DNA from: Pseudomonadota bacterium
Lineage (GTDB): Bacteria; Myxococcota_A; Polyangia; Polyangiales; Polyangiaceae
Length of the DNA: 64,000 nt
Assembly: GCA_023398955.1 (NCBI GenBank)
Contig: JAEWRL010000110.1
Location: 12,812 to 76,811, forward strand
Direction: 5' to 3'
Notes under the pieces: model-generated
The model's database searches: none
The model's input: only the letters and a program-made list of their open reading frames with translations
Told to the model about the DNA's origin: nothing
Shown here: positions 34,065 through 43,454 of the stretch, one piece after another
Layout: each line of letters opens with the position of its first letter
How positions within the stretch are numbered: position 1 is the first letter of the stretch
Translations under genes and position numbers: made by a program

Positions 34065-35639
34065 ATGAGAGCTCCACTGCTAACCTCCTTCACCATCGAT
34101 CGTGGGACCGTGATCGCCGGCAAGTACCGGGTGGAGCGTACACTCGGGCGGGGAGGCATGGGCATCGTCGTGGCTGCCCGTCACCTCGAGCTCCATGAGA
34201 CAGTCGCTCTCAAGATGCTGCTCCCGAGCGTAGCGACCAATCCGATCGCCGTGGCCCGCTTTGGCCGAGAAGCACGGGCATCTGTGAAGATCAAGAGCCC
34301 TCACGTGGCGCGGACGATGGACATCGACAGACTGGACAACGGCCTGCCCTTCATCGTCATGGAGTACCTGGAGGGAGAATCGCTCGCGCAGAGGCTGAGA
34401 CGATCGGGACCTCTTCCCATCGAAGAAGCCGTGGAGTTCGTCGTGCAAGCGACGCACGCCGTGGCGGAGGCACACAACTTCGGAATCGTTCACCGGGATC
34501 TAAAGCCAGCAAACCTTTTCGTCGTCAGACATCGTGACGGCAGCGAGTCCGTCAAGGTGCTCGACTTCGGCATCTCGAAGCTCACCGACTCTACGGGCAG
34601 CATGCTCGAGACGCTGACCCAGACCACAACGCCACCCGGCTCGCCCCCCTACATGGCGCCGGAACAGCTCGAAGACAGTTCCCACGCTGACTTCCGTGTC
34701 GACATCTGGTCACTCGGCATCACCCTTTTCGAGCTGTTGGCAGGCGTGAGGCCCTTCGGTGGAAAGACGCTCACGGAGGTCTGCCTCAGCATCCTCGGCG
34801 ACCCTCTGCCCAAACTCCGCCGCCTGCGACCTGAGATCCCGCCGGGTCTCGAAGCCGCAATCGGAACGGCAACGGCGAAGAGGAGAGAAGAGCGCTTCCC
34901 CGACGTGGGGGCGCTCGCGCTGGCCCTGTCGCCCTTCTGCCCCGATGGCACCCGGCACTTGGCGGAGCTTGCGGCACGCATGGCGGACCAAAGTGGAGAA
35001 CACGCCATCCGGCACCGCACACTCGTGCCGGAGTCTCTCGTAGCAACGGAACGCCTCTCGTGCCACTCAATCCCTCCACCGCCCGAACGACAGCTGTCCG
35101 GGGTACCGCCTTCCAGCCCTACCTTTCCCATTGCCGAGCAGGTGACCCGGACCGCCCCGTCCGAGGCCGTCACGCGCACCTCGGTTGCCGCATTAGAAGG
35201 AGCCGCAGGCAAGGGGACGTCGGTCCGTCGTTGGTGGCTCCTCGCGCTCGCCGCAATGCTCACCGTAACCCTTGCCGCTGCCCTAGGACTGCGGCGCCAG
35301 CATCCGGCGAGCCAGGAAACCGGAGCGCCAACAAGCTCGGGCACCCCAAGTAACGGCTCGCACTTCACTCCAGAGGAGCGCGGACCCAGCGACCCAAGCT
35401 CGGCACGAATACGAAACGGCCATTCGTCGCTGGCCAACCCAGGCGATTCGCATGACGCTTCGGGCGGCAATCCCATGAGCCCCCGCGGTTCGTCAGCGGA
35501 GCAAGCATTGAGCCTCTCACCGCACCTGCGTGCTCCCATTCCTAGCGCAAGCACCACCCCCGTTGACGGAGGCAATCCCGGACAGCCGGCTTCCGGTGTA
35601 GAGAAGGGGGACTCACAGGCTTTCGGGGACCGCACGTGA
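34065..35639 (+). CDS. Membrane-anchored serine/threonine protein kinase
   Basis: A 524-residue Hanks-type kinase. Catalytic domain, residues about 22-290: LGRGGMGIVVAARH, ALKMLLP, HRDLKPANLFVV, DFGISKLTD and PYMAPEQLED. All key residues (Lys, catalytic Asp, Asn, DFG) are intact. A linker of about 100 residues leads to a transmembrane helix (WWLLALAAMLTVTLAAALGL, about 390-410) and an external Ser/Pro/Gly-rich tail of about 115 residues without a recognised sensor fold. ATG 34065 begins shortly before the fold. It stands between the ECF sigma factor and the lycopene cyclase genes on the same strand; a regulatory link with them is only suggested by position. Confidence 0.93.
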   Translation: MRAPLLTSFTIDRGTVIAGKYRVERTLGRGGMGIVVAARHLELHETVALKMLLPSVATNPIAVARFGREARASVKIKSPHVARTMDIDRLDNGLPFIVMEYLEGESLAQRLRRSGPLPIEEAVEFVVQATHAVAEAHNFGIVHRDLKPANLFVVRHRDGSESVKVLDFGISKLTDSTGSMLETLTQTTTPPGSPPYMAPEQLEDSSHADFRVDIWSLGITLFELLAGVRPFGGKTLTEVCLSILGDPLPKLRRLRPEIPPGLEAAIGTATAKRREERFPDVGALALALSPFCPDGTRHLAELAARMADQSGEHAIRHRTLVPESLVATERLSCHSIPPPPERQLSGVPPSSPTFPIAEQVTRTAPSEAVTRTSVAALEGAAGKGTSVRRWWLLALAAMLTVTLAAALGLRRQHPASQETGAPTSSGTPSNGSHFTPEERGPSDPSSARIRNGHSSLANPGDSHDASGGNPMSPRGSSAEQALSLSPHLRAPIPSASTTPVDGGNPGQPASGVEKGDSQAFGDRT

Positions 35640-35908
35640 GCTCACGGCATGGCTCTGCCTCCTTTGACCACTCCCGCCGGCTCGGACTCCTGTGGATCCA
35701 TTGCAAAGAGCAAAGGGGCTGAAGCGAAACACCTCCGCCAGCGAGGGATCCCGCGCAGTGTAACCAGCGCGGCTCTCCTCGACAGCGAAGCGCACGAGTG
35801 CACAGGGTAGAAGAGGTGTCAGCGGGGAAGCTTGGCTCGCTGCGGCTCGGAGCAGAGTTCCCGCCACGGCGCTGGACACGTGAGATCCCAATCCTTAAGA
35901 TCCCCCCC

Positions 35909-37060
35909 GTGAATGGACCCAGCCGTTTCAGCGTCATCGTGGTGGGAGGAGGACTGCAGGGCGCGTTGCTCGGCTTGCGACTCCGCGGCGTCGCTGGGGT
36001 CTCCGTGACGCTCGTCGAGCGCGGACACAGCCTGGGAGGCAATCACACATGGTCCTTTCATGAGGGCGACCTAACAGAATCCCAACGGAAGTGGCTGGCT
36101 CCTCTCGTGGGGCACCACTGGCCGAGTTACGAAGTACGATTCCCAGGCCTTCAAAGGACCATTCACTCGCGCTACTCAAGCATCAACTCAGAGCACTTGA
36201 ACCGCTACGCATCGTCTACGCTGAACGCTTCCGAGAACGTAAGACTGATGCTCGACGTTTCCGTGCAGCACCTCGAGCCGAGGCACGTCGTTCTTGAGGG
36301 CGGGCAGAACCTCCATGCGGACCTGGTGGTGGATGCGCGGGGTCCCGAGCACTACCCCGCGACGCGGGTGGCCTATCAGAAGTTCGTCGGGCTGGAGGTC
36401 GAGCTGAGCGAGGCACATCACTGCAACACAGTACGGCTCATGGACGCTCGCATGCCACAGGTCGATGGCTTCCGTTTCTTGTACGTCCTGCCATTGGAAA
36501 CCCGACGGCTGCTCATCGAGGATACCTACTTCACTGGTGACAGTTCCTTTGACGAGAGCTTGTTGACAGGGCGCGTCCTTGAGTACGCCAACGCGAATGG
36601 TTGGCAAGTGCAACGCGTCCTGCGCACGGAGCGCGGCCTTCTGCCACTTCCTCTCGAGTCTCGCGACGTGGCGATGGAGAGCGGACTCATTCAGGCCGGC
36701 TATAGAGGCGGTTGGTTTCACCCCGTCACCGGATACTCGCTGCCCCTCGCGGTCCGATTCGCCGACACCGTGGCCCAAGCGATCGCCTCACCATCGTGGA
36801 TGGACACGCTGCATGCGGCCACTGGGACGCAACGTCGTCAGTTCCGCTTTGGTGTCCTGCTGAACCAGCTTCTCTATGGCGCATTCGCGCCAGAAGACCG
36901 CTGGAATGTCCTGGAGCGTTTCTACCGTCTTCCGGAGGCGACGATTTCTCGGTTCTACGCCAGCCAGATGACGCTACATGACAAGGCCAGAATACTCTGC
37001 GGACGACCGCCTCGCAGGTTTTCTTTCCAACGGATGCTCGCCGGAGCACCGCCGCAGTAA
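35909..37060 (+). CDS. crtY: Lycopene beta-cyclase, CrtY type
   Basis: Cyclises the ends of lycopene to give beta-carotene-type rings. The N-terminal dinucleotide-binding motif VIVVGGGLQGALLGLRL is followed by LVERGHSLGGNHTWSFHEGDL, in which HTWSFHE is diagnostic of CrtY. DLVVDARGP, FRFLYVLPLETRRLLIEDTYFTGD and the C-terminal GWFHPVTGYSLPLAVRFAD agree. GTG 35909 yields 383 residues, the normal length; the frame is open to 35798 but without homology. A membrane protein and a carotenoid-type glycosyltransferase follow on the same strand. Phytoene synthase and desaturase genes are not in the window, so the pathway is split. Confidence 0.9.
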   Translation: MNGPSRFSVIVVGGGLQGALLGLRLRGVAGVSVTLVERGHSLGGNHTWSFHEGDLTESQRKWLAPLVGHHWPSYEVRFPGLQRTIHSRYSSINSEHLNRYASSTLNASENVRLMLDVSVQHLEPRHVVLEGGQNLHADLVVDARGPEHYPATRVAYQKFVGLEVELSEAHHCNTVRLMDARMPQVDGFRFLYVLPLETRRLLIEDTYFTGDSSFDESLLTGRVLEYANANGWQVQRVLRTERGLLPLPLESRDVAMESGLIQAGYRGGWFHPVTGYSLPLAVRFADTVAQAIASPSWMDTLHAATGTQRRQFRFGVLLNQLLYGAFAPEDRWNVLERFYRLPEATISRFYASQMTLHDKARILCGRPPRRFSFQRMLAGAPPQ

Positions 37061-37184
37061 CGAAAGCACCGCGAGCGGCGCTCGCAACCAAGCAAAATCT
37101 GACACGAGCCTCTTCAGTCCCGGCGCGCTTCATTCTCGACCACTTCTGGCAGGGTTTTGTTCAGTGCTTCCGATGCTAACGTTG

Positions 37185-37265
37185 GTCAGGAGTCAGCCAT
37201 CAGCCGTCAAGCTCCCGCTCCTGACTGCCATCGTCCATTTTCGTTCCGGCTTCGCCGGCTTAGGT
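37185..37265 (-). repeat. Dispersed hairpin repeat, copy C (inverted)
   Basis: On the minus strand it begins ACCTAAGCCGGC-GAA-GCCGGAAC (37265-37243), matching copy A except at the loop base. The part further on differs from A and B and holds an eight-base inverted repeat, GTCAGGAG (37185-37192) and CTCCTGAC (37218-37225), around GTCAGCC-like short repeats, which also occur in copy B. It lies just upstream of the gene at 37286. Confidence 0.65.
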
Positions 37266-37285
37266 CAACATTCGAGGTGATACAA

Positions 37286-37861
37286 ATGTCGTCCTTCATC
37301 ACGGACGTCGGCATCTACGTCGGCCGAATTCGAGAATTCGATCAACGTGACTGGCTCGTTTACATCAGCTGGGTTGGACTGATGCTTGGGCTCGTCTTCT
37401 CCACGGGTGGATTCCTACTCGTTGGGCATGGCGGCGGCGTCGAGTACCCTCCGGAAGCCTGGATGGTGCCCTTGGGCGCGAGCATCTTCACATTGAGCAT
37501 TGCCATTGACACAGTTGGACATCGCACCATCTATCGCGCGGAGATCGCCGACGCTGAGGGACTCGTGCATGGGATCACGATCCTTTGCGGCATCGGCAGC
37601 TGCGTCTTGCTTTGCGCTGCGTATGAGTACCGCGGTTGGTTCTGGATACCAGCGCTCGTCCTCACTGTACTCTCTTTCGTCTATAGCCTGGTCGACGAAG
37701 TCTTTCATTGGCGCCGGTACGTGCGGCGGCGTTCAGATCGCGTGGAGATGTGGAGCCACGTGGGAATTCTCGTCGGCCACACGACGATGATGATCGGATG
37801 GTGGGCCTGGTTTGCAGGGGGATACTCGGGCGTTTCGGAGACTCTCGCCCTGCTTCCGTAA
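37286..37861 (+). CDS. Integral membrane protein of the carotenoid locus
   Basis: A 191-residue protein with five predicted membrane helices: LVYISWVGLMLGLVFSTGGF, EAWMVPLGASIFTLSIAI, GITILCGIGSCVLLCAAYEY, WIPALVLTVLSFVYSLVDEV and GILVGHTTMMIGWWAWFAGG. Between them are several His and acidic residues (DTVGHRTIYRAEIADAE, then DEVFHWRRY), suggesting a metal-binding or redox membrane enzyme, but I recognise no family. ATG 37286 is chosen because GAGG lies about eight bases before it and because the upstream part of the frame runs through repeat copy C. It is flanked by crtY and a glycosyltransferase, so a role in carotenoid tailoring or its membrane setting is plausible. Confidence 0.8.
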   Translation: MSSFITDVGIYVGRIREFDQRDWLVYISWVGLMLGLVFSTGGFLLVGHGGGVEYPPEAWMVPLGASIFTLSIAIDTVGHRTIYRAEIADAEGLVHGITILCGIGSCVLLCAAYEYRGWFWIPALVLTVLSFVYSLVDEVFHWRRYVRRRSDRVEMWSHVGILVGHTTMMIGWWAWFAGGYSGVSETLALLP

Positions 37862-37911
37862 CGGGCATCGCTCGAATGACCAAGAACGGCCACTGATTCT
37901 GGGAACGCTCA

Positions 37912-39114
37912 ATGAACCACCAACGACGCATCCTCTTCGTCTCCGAAAACGTCACCTTGGCGCAGGTCGTTCGGCTCGCCACCCTCGCACGCTCCCTCGA
38001 TCCGGAGCGTTACGAGGTACACTTTGCGAGCGCGGGGTTTCCGGAGCTCATCTTCGGTGGAACCGAGTTCATTCAACACCACATCGAGACTCTGCCAGCG
38101 GAGGACGCCGCAAGAGCGCTGGAATCCGGCAAGCGACTCTACGAGAAGTCTACTCTCCTGAAGTACATCGAAGCCGAACGGGAGCTCATCGAGAGAGTCC
38201 AGCCGGCGCTCGTGGTGGGAGACTTCCGTCTGTCACTGTCCACGAGCGCCGAGGTCTGCCACGTACCGAGCGCCGTCCTCATCAACGCCTACTGGAGCCC
38301 CTTCGCGGTGCGCGAAAGGTTTCCAGTTCCCGATCACCCCATCATCAAGGTACTTGGAGAGAGGCTGACCGAGCAATACTTCCCAAGAGCGATCCCCCAG
38401 GTGTTTCAGCATTTCGCCAACCCACTGAATGCCGCGCGCCGTAAGCACGGGTTAAGCCCGGTAGGAAGCCTCTTGGAGATGCTGACCCACGGCAGCTATG
38501 TCCTCCACCCAGACGACTGCGAGTTGACCCCCGTGGCGGGAGCTCCTTCACATCACCGCTTCCTGGGCCCAGTGCTATGGGAGCCTAGTGTCGCCGCACC
38601 TCAGCTACCCCTCGAGCATCCGGAGTGGCCACTCGTCTATGTTACGCTGGGCTCGTCCGGCAAAGCGGACGTGCTGCCGACGGTCGTCGACGCCCTCGCG
38701 GGATTGCAGGTTCGGGCAGTGGTGGCAACGGCCGATCGAGTGACCCTGCCAGCATTGCCCGCCAATATCGTGCAGACTCCGTTTGCGCCCGGATCCCGCT
38801 TGGCGGCCCGTTCGAGCCTCGTGATAACCAATGGCGGCAGCACGACTGGCTACCAGGCTCTCGCGGCCGGAACCCCCGTCGTAGGCATTCCCAGTAACTT
38901 CGACCAGTATCTAGCGAGCCAAGCCATCGTCACCGCGGGAGCTGGGCTCGAGGTCAAGGCACGGCTTGCCACGGTGACCACCCTCCGCTCGGCGGTGCGG
39001 ACGGCGCTGGATAGTGACGCCTTGCGAGAGTCTGCGGCCGCGATCGGGCGTCGGTTCGCTTCGGCGGACAGCTCGATGCGCTTTCGAGAGTGGCTCGCCG
39101 AAACGGTCGGATAG
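37912..39114 (+). CDS. GT1-family glycosyltransferase, probably acting on carotenoids (CrtX-like)
   Basis: A 400-residue GT-B fold enzyme. The N-terminal part (ILFVSENVTLAQVVRLATLARSL) is the acceptor domain. The C-terminal nucleotide-sugar site has LVYVTLGSSGKADVLP, VQTPFAPGSRLAARSSLVITNGGSTTGYQALAAGTPVVGIPSNFDQYLASQ, the UGT/MGT signature. The adjacent crtY suggests it glycosylates a hydroxylated carotenoid, as zeaxanthin glucosyltransferase CrtX does; myxobacterial carotenoids are often glycosides. No hydroxylase gene is in the window. It starts 50 bases after the membrane-protein gene. The acceptor is inferred from context only; a macrolide-type or sterol acceptor is possible. Confidence 0.85.
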   Translation: MNHQRRILFVSENVTLAQVVRLATLARSLDPERYEVHFASAGFPELIFGGTEFIQHHIETLPAEDAARALESGKRLYEKSTLLKYIEAERELIERVQPALVVGDFRLSLSTSAEVCHVPSAVLINAYWSPFAVRERFPVPDHPIIKVLGERLTEQYFPRAIPQVFQHFANPLNAARRKHGLSPVGSLLEMLTHGSYVLHPDDCELTPVAGAPSHHRFLGPVLWEPSVAAPQLPLEHPEWPLVYVTLGSSGKADVLPTVVDALAGLQVRAVVATADRVTLPALPANIVQTPFAPGSRLAARSSLVITNGGSTTGYQALAAGTPVVGIPSNFDQYLASQAIVTAGAGLEVKARLATVTTLRSAVRTALDSDALRESAAAIGRRFASADSSMRFREWLAETVG

Positions 39115-39125
39115 GAAAAGGGGCG

Positions 39126-39614
39126 TCAGAGGGAAAAATAGCGCGCTTCGATGCGCACTATGGAGCGCCTCGCGCGGAGTCGAAAGGCCGCCGAATCGAA
39201 GCTAGGTGGCCCGAGCAGCACGGGAGCGTCCCGTGAGAAGCCATACCCCTCACGCGGCATGCCGAGGAAATTGAAATCCATTCTGTCGTTCTTGTTCTCG
39301 TCATGCAGCACGGCCACGGCATACACGCCTGGCTTCAGGCCCTCGAAGACGACAGTGGCGCGACCCTTACGGATTGGAGACAGGCTTCCACGAAGGGAGC
39401 GCTCTTGGTCGGGAAACGCTTCGGCCTCATCGAACAAGGCGACAGCCACCCGACCAGCCTCGTTCCTCAGCCCATGCACCTCGACCACGAGGGAAGCCTT
39501 GGTGGCTGCTGATTCGGAGGCCGCTGCGCCACTGCTGGCGCTCGGAACTGCGCTGAGGGCGAGCAGTGCACAGCCCAGTACAGCTGGTCGTCGGCACGCG
39601 AATTGACTCGACAT
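39126..39614 (-). CDS. Secreted DUF2141 protein
   Basis: A 162-residue protein with a signal peptide (VLGCALLALSAVPSASSGAAA) and a DUF2141 domain: LVVEVHGLRNEAGRVAVALFD, then FEGLKPGVYAVAVLHDENKNDRMDFNFLGMPREGYGFSRD, nearly identical to the family consensus. The structure is expected to be a small extracellular beta-sandwich of the Cna-B/transthyretin type; the function is not known. DUF2141 genes are often seen near carotenoid or lipid genes in other proteobacteria, which fits its place here, convergent with the glycosyltransferase and only 11 bases from it. Confidence 0.9.
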   Translation of the reverse strand: MSSQFACRRPAVLGCALLALSAVPSASSGAAASESAATKASLVVEVHGLRNEAGRVAVALFDEAEAFPDQERSLRGSLSPIRKGRATVVFEGLKPGVYAVAVLHDENKNDRMDFNFLGMPREGYGFSRDAPVLLGPPSFDSAAFRLRARRSIVRIEARYFSL

Positions 39615-39723
39615 GGTGGATCCATGGTGCCGTACTGTGTAATGACAAGCACCAGCGAGCGGAAAGGCCCCGCTCGGCAGCCGCCACTGCAGTGGGCGCC
39701 CTCACAGTGAGGCGCGCTGCTTC

Positions 39724-40842
39724 TCATTCGCGACACAGCCAGACCGCGGCTTCTACGTGGCCGGTGTGCGGGAACATGTCGAACGCGGTAACGCTCTCCA
39801 CGCGGAGGCCAGCCTTGGTCAGGTGTCGAAGGTCCCTGGCAAGACTCTGCGTGCTGCACGAATGCAGGAGCGCATGGCGCGCCACAAGGTCTGCAAAGGC
39901 GCCCGCATGCTCCTTGAGTCCCGCGCGGGGGGGATCCAAGAGCACCAGGTCGAATCGGGCTCCGCGGCGAACCGTGTCCTCGGCCCACCGAGAGGCGTCG
40001 GCGGTCAGGCAGGAGAGGCCCTCTATGGCGCGGGCTGCGGCTGTTGCGCGCGCCGCTCTCGACCCGCGAGGGTCCCGTTCCACCGCCACGCCCTGGAAGC
40101 CAGCGGCAGAGAGAGGCAGCGCGAAATTCCCGCAACCAGAGAAGAGATCCGCGAACGTGGACGCGCTCCGCGCAGTGGCCCCTGCGACGGCGTGCTGCAC
40201 CAAGAGCTCATTGACTCCAGCGTTGATCTGCATGAACGCGCCGAGAGGCACGTACCACCAGGAGCCAAACAGGGGATACCGTTGACCACTGTGCATCGTC
40301 CCCGAGCCATCCACTTCTACGTACCAGCTAGTCCTGAGCTCGGCGATCGCTTCTGCGGCAGGAGGCGAAGGGGGTCTGCCAGTATCGCGCGGGACCAGGT
40401 AAGCCGAAGGACGGCCCTCGAGATCAGCCGCCCGGATCTCGACATGCGCGAACTCCGCGAAAGCGCCCTCCGAACGCGCCGCGAAGGACGTCAGTGTTCG
40501 CAGCCCGTCCGCCACCGAGCTCGCCAAGACAGGACACGGGAGGGCCTTCTTTTGATTGAAGAAGGCTAGTTCGCCAGCCTCGTCGATTCTCATCCGGATC
40601 CTGCCGCGGTATCCTAGCGGCTCCGGCGAATGGACGAACTGGACGCCACGGCTCGCGTTGCGCGCCCATAGCAGCCCCGGCGTGGTGCAAGCCGCTTCCA
40701 GAGACTGCTCGATGAGCTGCCGCTTCGCGAATGCCTGCTCGCCAAGGCTCCTGCCACCCTCCGGGCAGCCGCCGCACGCGGCTGCGACGGGGCAAGACAA
40801 CGTTCCGTCACTCGAGCGGCTCGACCAGGGGGGCGTCTCCAT
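39724..40842 (-). CDS. TrmA/RlmD-family RNA uracil-C5 methyltransferase
   Basis: SAM-dependent methylation of uridine in 23S rRNA or tRNA. In 372 residues: an N-terminal Cys cluster (CPVAAACGGCP and later ALPCPVL, the four Cys that hold a 4Fe-4S centre in RlmD), the region YRGRIRMRIDEAGELAFF, SAM-binding FADLFSGCGNFALPL, DLVLLDPPRAGLKEHA, and the catalytic Cys in LLHSCSTQSLARDLRHL. The C-terminal FDMFPHTGHVEAAVWL is diagnostic. It has no obvious N-terminal TRAM domain. ATG 40842 follows the open frame's less likely start at 40947. The subfamily (RlmD, RlmC or TrmA) is not resolved. It follows the phosphatase gene on the same strand. Confidence 0.9.
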   Translation of the reverse strand: METPPWSSRSSDGTLSCPVAAACGGCPEGGRSLGEQAFAKRQLIEQSLEAACTTPGLLWARNASRGVQFVHSPEPLGYRGRIRMRIDEAGELAFFNQKKALPCPVLASSVADGLRTLTSFAARSEGAFAEFAHVEIRAADLEGRPSAYLVPRDTGRPPSPPAAEAIAELRTSWYVEVDGSGTMHSGQRYPLFGSWWYVPLGAFMQINAGVNELLVQHAVAGATARSASTFADLFSGCGNFALPLSAAGFQGVAVERDPRGSRAARATAAARAIEGLSCLTADASRWAEDTVRRGARFDLVLLDPPRAGLKEHAGAFADLVARHALLHSCSTQSLARDLRHLTKAGLRVESVTAFDMFPHTGHVEAAVWLCRE

Positions 40843-40953
40843 CCCATCGTTGTAGCGCCGGCCGCACCCCGCGAGGAGCGATTCGGAGCACGCCGCGCCG
40901 CACCGGACGCCGGCTCGCAAACCTCGACGGTCCCTGGGCCACGCCACATGGCT

Positions 40954-43428
40954 TCAGCTTCCAGTGTAGCGCACCACCAGAAGGGTGACGTCGTCATCGA
41001 GACTGGGGCTCCACGCACTCACCGCCTCGTAGATGGCATCGCGTAGAAGCGGCGCAGACTTGGACGCATGAGCTCGCACGAGAGCGACCAAACGCTCCAA
41101 GGAGAACTGCTCGTGATGAGCATTCCGGGGCTCGGTGACGCCGTCGCTGTAGAGCACCATGACGTCTCCGGGCTCGAGCGTGAACTCCGAATCGTGAGTC
41201 ATCCGCCGAATGCTCGGGATCGCGCCAACCCAGAAACCAGGCGTCGCGATGGTGTCGCAACGCTGCTGACGTTGGCGCCACACGATGATATCCTCATGTG
41301 CGCCAGCGAAGATGAAGCGCCCGCCGCGTTGGTACCTGAGCACGGTGAGAGTTGCGTGATCGTCACGCCTCAAACGCTGGCGAACGTTGTCCCAAATGGC
41401 GTCCCCGATGGTCGACACGACTTCACTCGGAGCCAGGGGCGGCTCAACGCGAGAAAGGCTAGCCACCATGCTTTGAATCATCAACATCACTAGCCCCGAG
41501 GCGAGCCCGTGGCCTGTCACGTCCCCGATCGCGAGCCATGCCCCATCGCGTACTGGAATGACGTCATAGTAGTCTCCGCCGGCCTCCGCCGCGGGAATCA
41601 TCAGGGCAGCCAGCTCCAGACCATCGACGTCCATCAGAACAGGCTTCATGCTCGTTTGGATCTCGGCAGCGAGGCGAGCTTCCTTCGAGACACGATCGGC
41701 TTCGAGACGCTGACGAAGGGCCACCTGCTCCACCATCTCACGATGCATCGCTGCACCCTTGACCGCGGAACCTATCTGCTGACGGAGCGTCTCATACACG
41801 CTCGGCATGGCACCGCTTGCAAGCACGGCCACACCGAGCATCTCCGCCTCGAAGGTGATCGGTAGAACGACGAAGTGCTCACACCTCTCGGTATCGAGAA
41901 AGTCGGCGGGAGCGAGCTGCGTCTCAGGAAATGGATCGCCCAAAGCCGTCACCTCGCCCGTATCGGTTCGCAAGGCAAGAGGCTTGAGCTCCCTGGCGCC
42001 CGCGTCTGTATAGAGGGAAACGCAACCGCGTTCAATCTGCAGCCGCGGTAACCCCTCGATCAGAGCATCCCTGAGCAGGGACAAACTCAGGGCCGTGGCA
42101 AGCCGCTCCCCGACCCAGCTCAACCACGACGTCACCTGCTGCTGTTCGATCTTCTGCCGGCCCAAGAGGCGAATCGATGAGGCTCCGACGAGTACCCGGG
42201 CGCTGTGCCAAATGCGCTCGATGTGGCGGCTCTCGTCGCGGTTCCGCACGCGCACCCGACGAAACTCGGACCGCATGACAGACACCAGGCGTTGAAACTC
42301 GTCGAGGCTGGCGCCCTCACGCTGCGCGCGCTCGAGCAGAGACTCGAAGGCCGCCGTGAAGTGCCCTTCGGCTCCCGCCAGCTCGTCGCGGAGCGCGTCC
42401 AACAGCATGCCAGGCCAGTCGCCAAGCGCATCGGTGGGTATCGAGACGGATCCGCGCATGACGGCCACCAGTCCGCCGCGGCGTTCGCTGATCACATCCG
42501 ACATGCTGCCGCGCTCCTCACCGCTGGGATGCACGGTCAATGCCACTTGGTAACCGCAACCACAGGATTCGCGCCGAACGAATTCGACGGGACCAGCTTC
42601 CAACGCAGCGACGCTACGTCCCACCAGCTGATCGAGGACGCAGTCCACTGCCTTCTCGCCCAGCCACCACATCGGTTGACGGAGCGTCGACAAGGTAGGC
42701 CGGGCGAAATGCGCGGAGTCGATATCGTCGAAGCCGCAAACCATAACGTCGCGTGGGACCTGGAGACCCGCCTCCTCGAGTGCATCGAGAGCACCCAGAG
42801 CCATGCTGTCATTGGCAGCCACCACGGCATCGAAGGCGACGCCAGCGCGTAGCAACTCACGCATCTTCGCATTGCCGGAGGGCACCGTGAACGTCCCATG
42901 AACGAGCAGCTGCTCATCGACGGCAATCCCACGCTCAAGATGCGCCTGGCGGTAACCCTCGACACGCAGGTTGGACTCGACGCTGCTCGGCTGACCCGCA
43001 ATGAACGCGATGCGCCTGCAATGATGGACGTCCATCAGGTGGCCCGTCCCGAGCCGCATGCCTCCGGCGTTGTCGATGACCAAGCTGGGCACACCGGGTA
43101 GCGAAACCCCGACGCTGCACATTGGCAAGGGCGCATAGCTGCGGCAAAGCGCAGAGAGCCCCTCCGGACCGCAATAGTGGCCGACCGTCGAGGCCACTAT
43201 GATGACCCCGTCGACGCAGTCCTTGCTGACCGCGCCATAAAGTCGGTTCTGCACGGCCTCAGCGGCTTCGCGAGCACCCAGACGCTGCCCCATGACGACG
43301 ATGACACGGACATCGCGCCGAGCAGCCGCCGTTTCGATGGCACGCCGGAGCTGGACAGCATACTCGGAGATGAGACTATCAAACAGAAGAGCTATATGAA
43401 TCCGGCGGCGCGGCGACTTTTCTAGCAT
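40954..43428 (-). CDS. LacI-type sensor domain fused to a SpoIIE-type PP2C phosphatase
   Basis: An 824-residue protein of unusual architecture. Residues about 10-285 are a periplasmic-binding-protein fold of the LacI/GalR regulator kind (IHIALLFDSLISEYAVQL, then VDGVIIVAS, then AFDAVVAANDSMALGALDALEEAGLQVPRDVMVCGFDDID), but the LacI DNA-binding helix-turn-helix is absent and there is no signal peptide. A helical and GAF-like region follows (about 300-590). Residues 610-822 are a SpoIIE PP2C phosphatase with all metal Asp residues: GGDYYD, DVTGHG, VLYSDGVTEP and DDDVTLLVV. Family knowledge: such phosphatases dephosphorylate STAS proteins. The STAS and HATPase genes lie directly upstream. ATG 43428 follows AGAGGCG. 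Confidence 0.92.
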   Translation of the reverse strand: MLEKSPRRRIHIALLFDSLISEYAVQLRRAIETAAARRDVRVIVVMGQRLGAREAAEAVQNRLYGAVSKDCVDGVIIVASTVGHYCGPEGLSALCRSYAPLPMCSVGVSLPGVPSLVIDNAGGMRLGTGHLMDVHHCRRIAFIAGQPSSVESNLRVEGYRQAHLERGIAVDEQLLVHGTFTVPSGNAKMRELLRAGVAFDAVVAANDSMALGALDALEEAGLQVPRDVMVCGFDDIDSAHFARPTLSTLRQPMWWLGEKAVDCVLDQLVGRSVAALEAGPVEFVRRESCGCGYQVALTVHPSGEERGSMSDVISERRGGLVAVMRGSVSIPTDALGDWPGMLLDALRDELAGAEGHFTAAFESLLERAQREGASLDEFQRLVSVMRSEFRRVRVRNRDESRHIERIWHSARVLVGASSIRLLGRQKIEQQQVTSWLSWVGERLATALSLSLLRDALIEGLPRLQIERGCVSLYTDAGARELKPLALRTDTGEVTALGDPFPETQLAPADFLDTERCEHFVVLPITFEAEMLGVAVLASGAMPSVYETLRQQIGSAVKGAAMHREMVEQVALRQRLEADRVSKEARLAAEIQTSMKPVLMDVDGLELAALMIPAAEAGGDYYDVIPVRDGAWLAIGDVTGHGLASGLVMLMIQSMVASLSRVEPPLAPSEVVSTIGDAIWDNVRQRLRRDDHATLTVLRYQRGGRFIFAGAHEDIIVWRQRQQRCDTIATPGFWVGAIPSIRRMTHDSEFTLEPGDVMVLYSDGVTEPRNAHHEQFSLERLVALVRAHASKSAPLLRDAIYEAVSAWSPSLDDDVTLLVVRYTGS

Positions 43429-43454
43429 ACTATCGCCTCTCTACTTGCGCTCCC

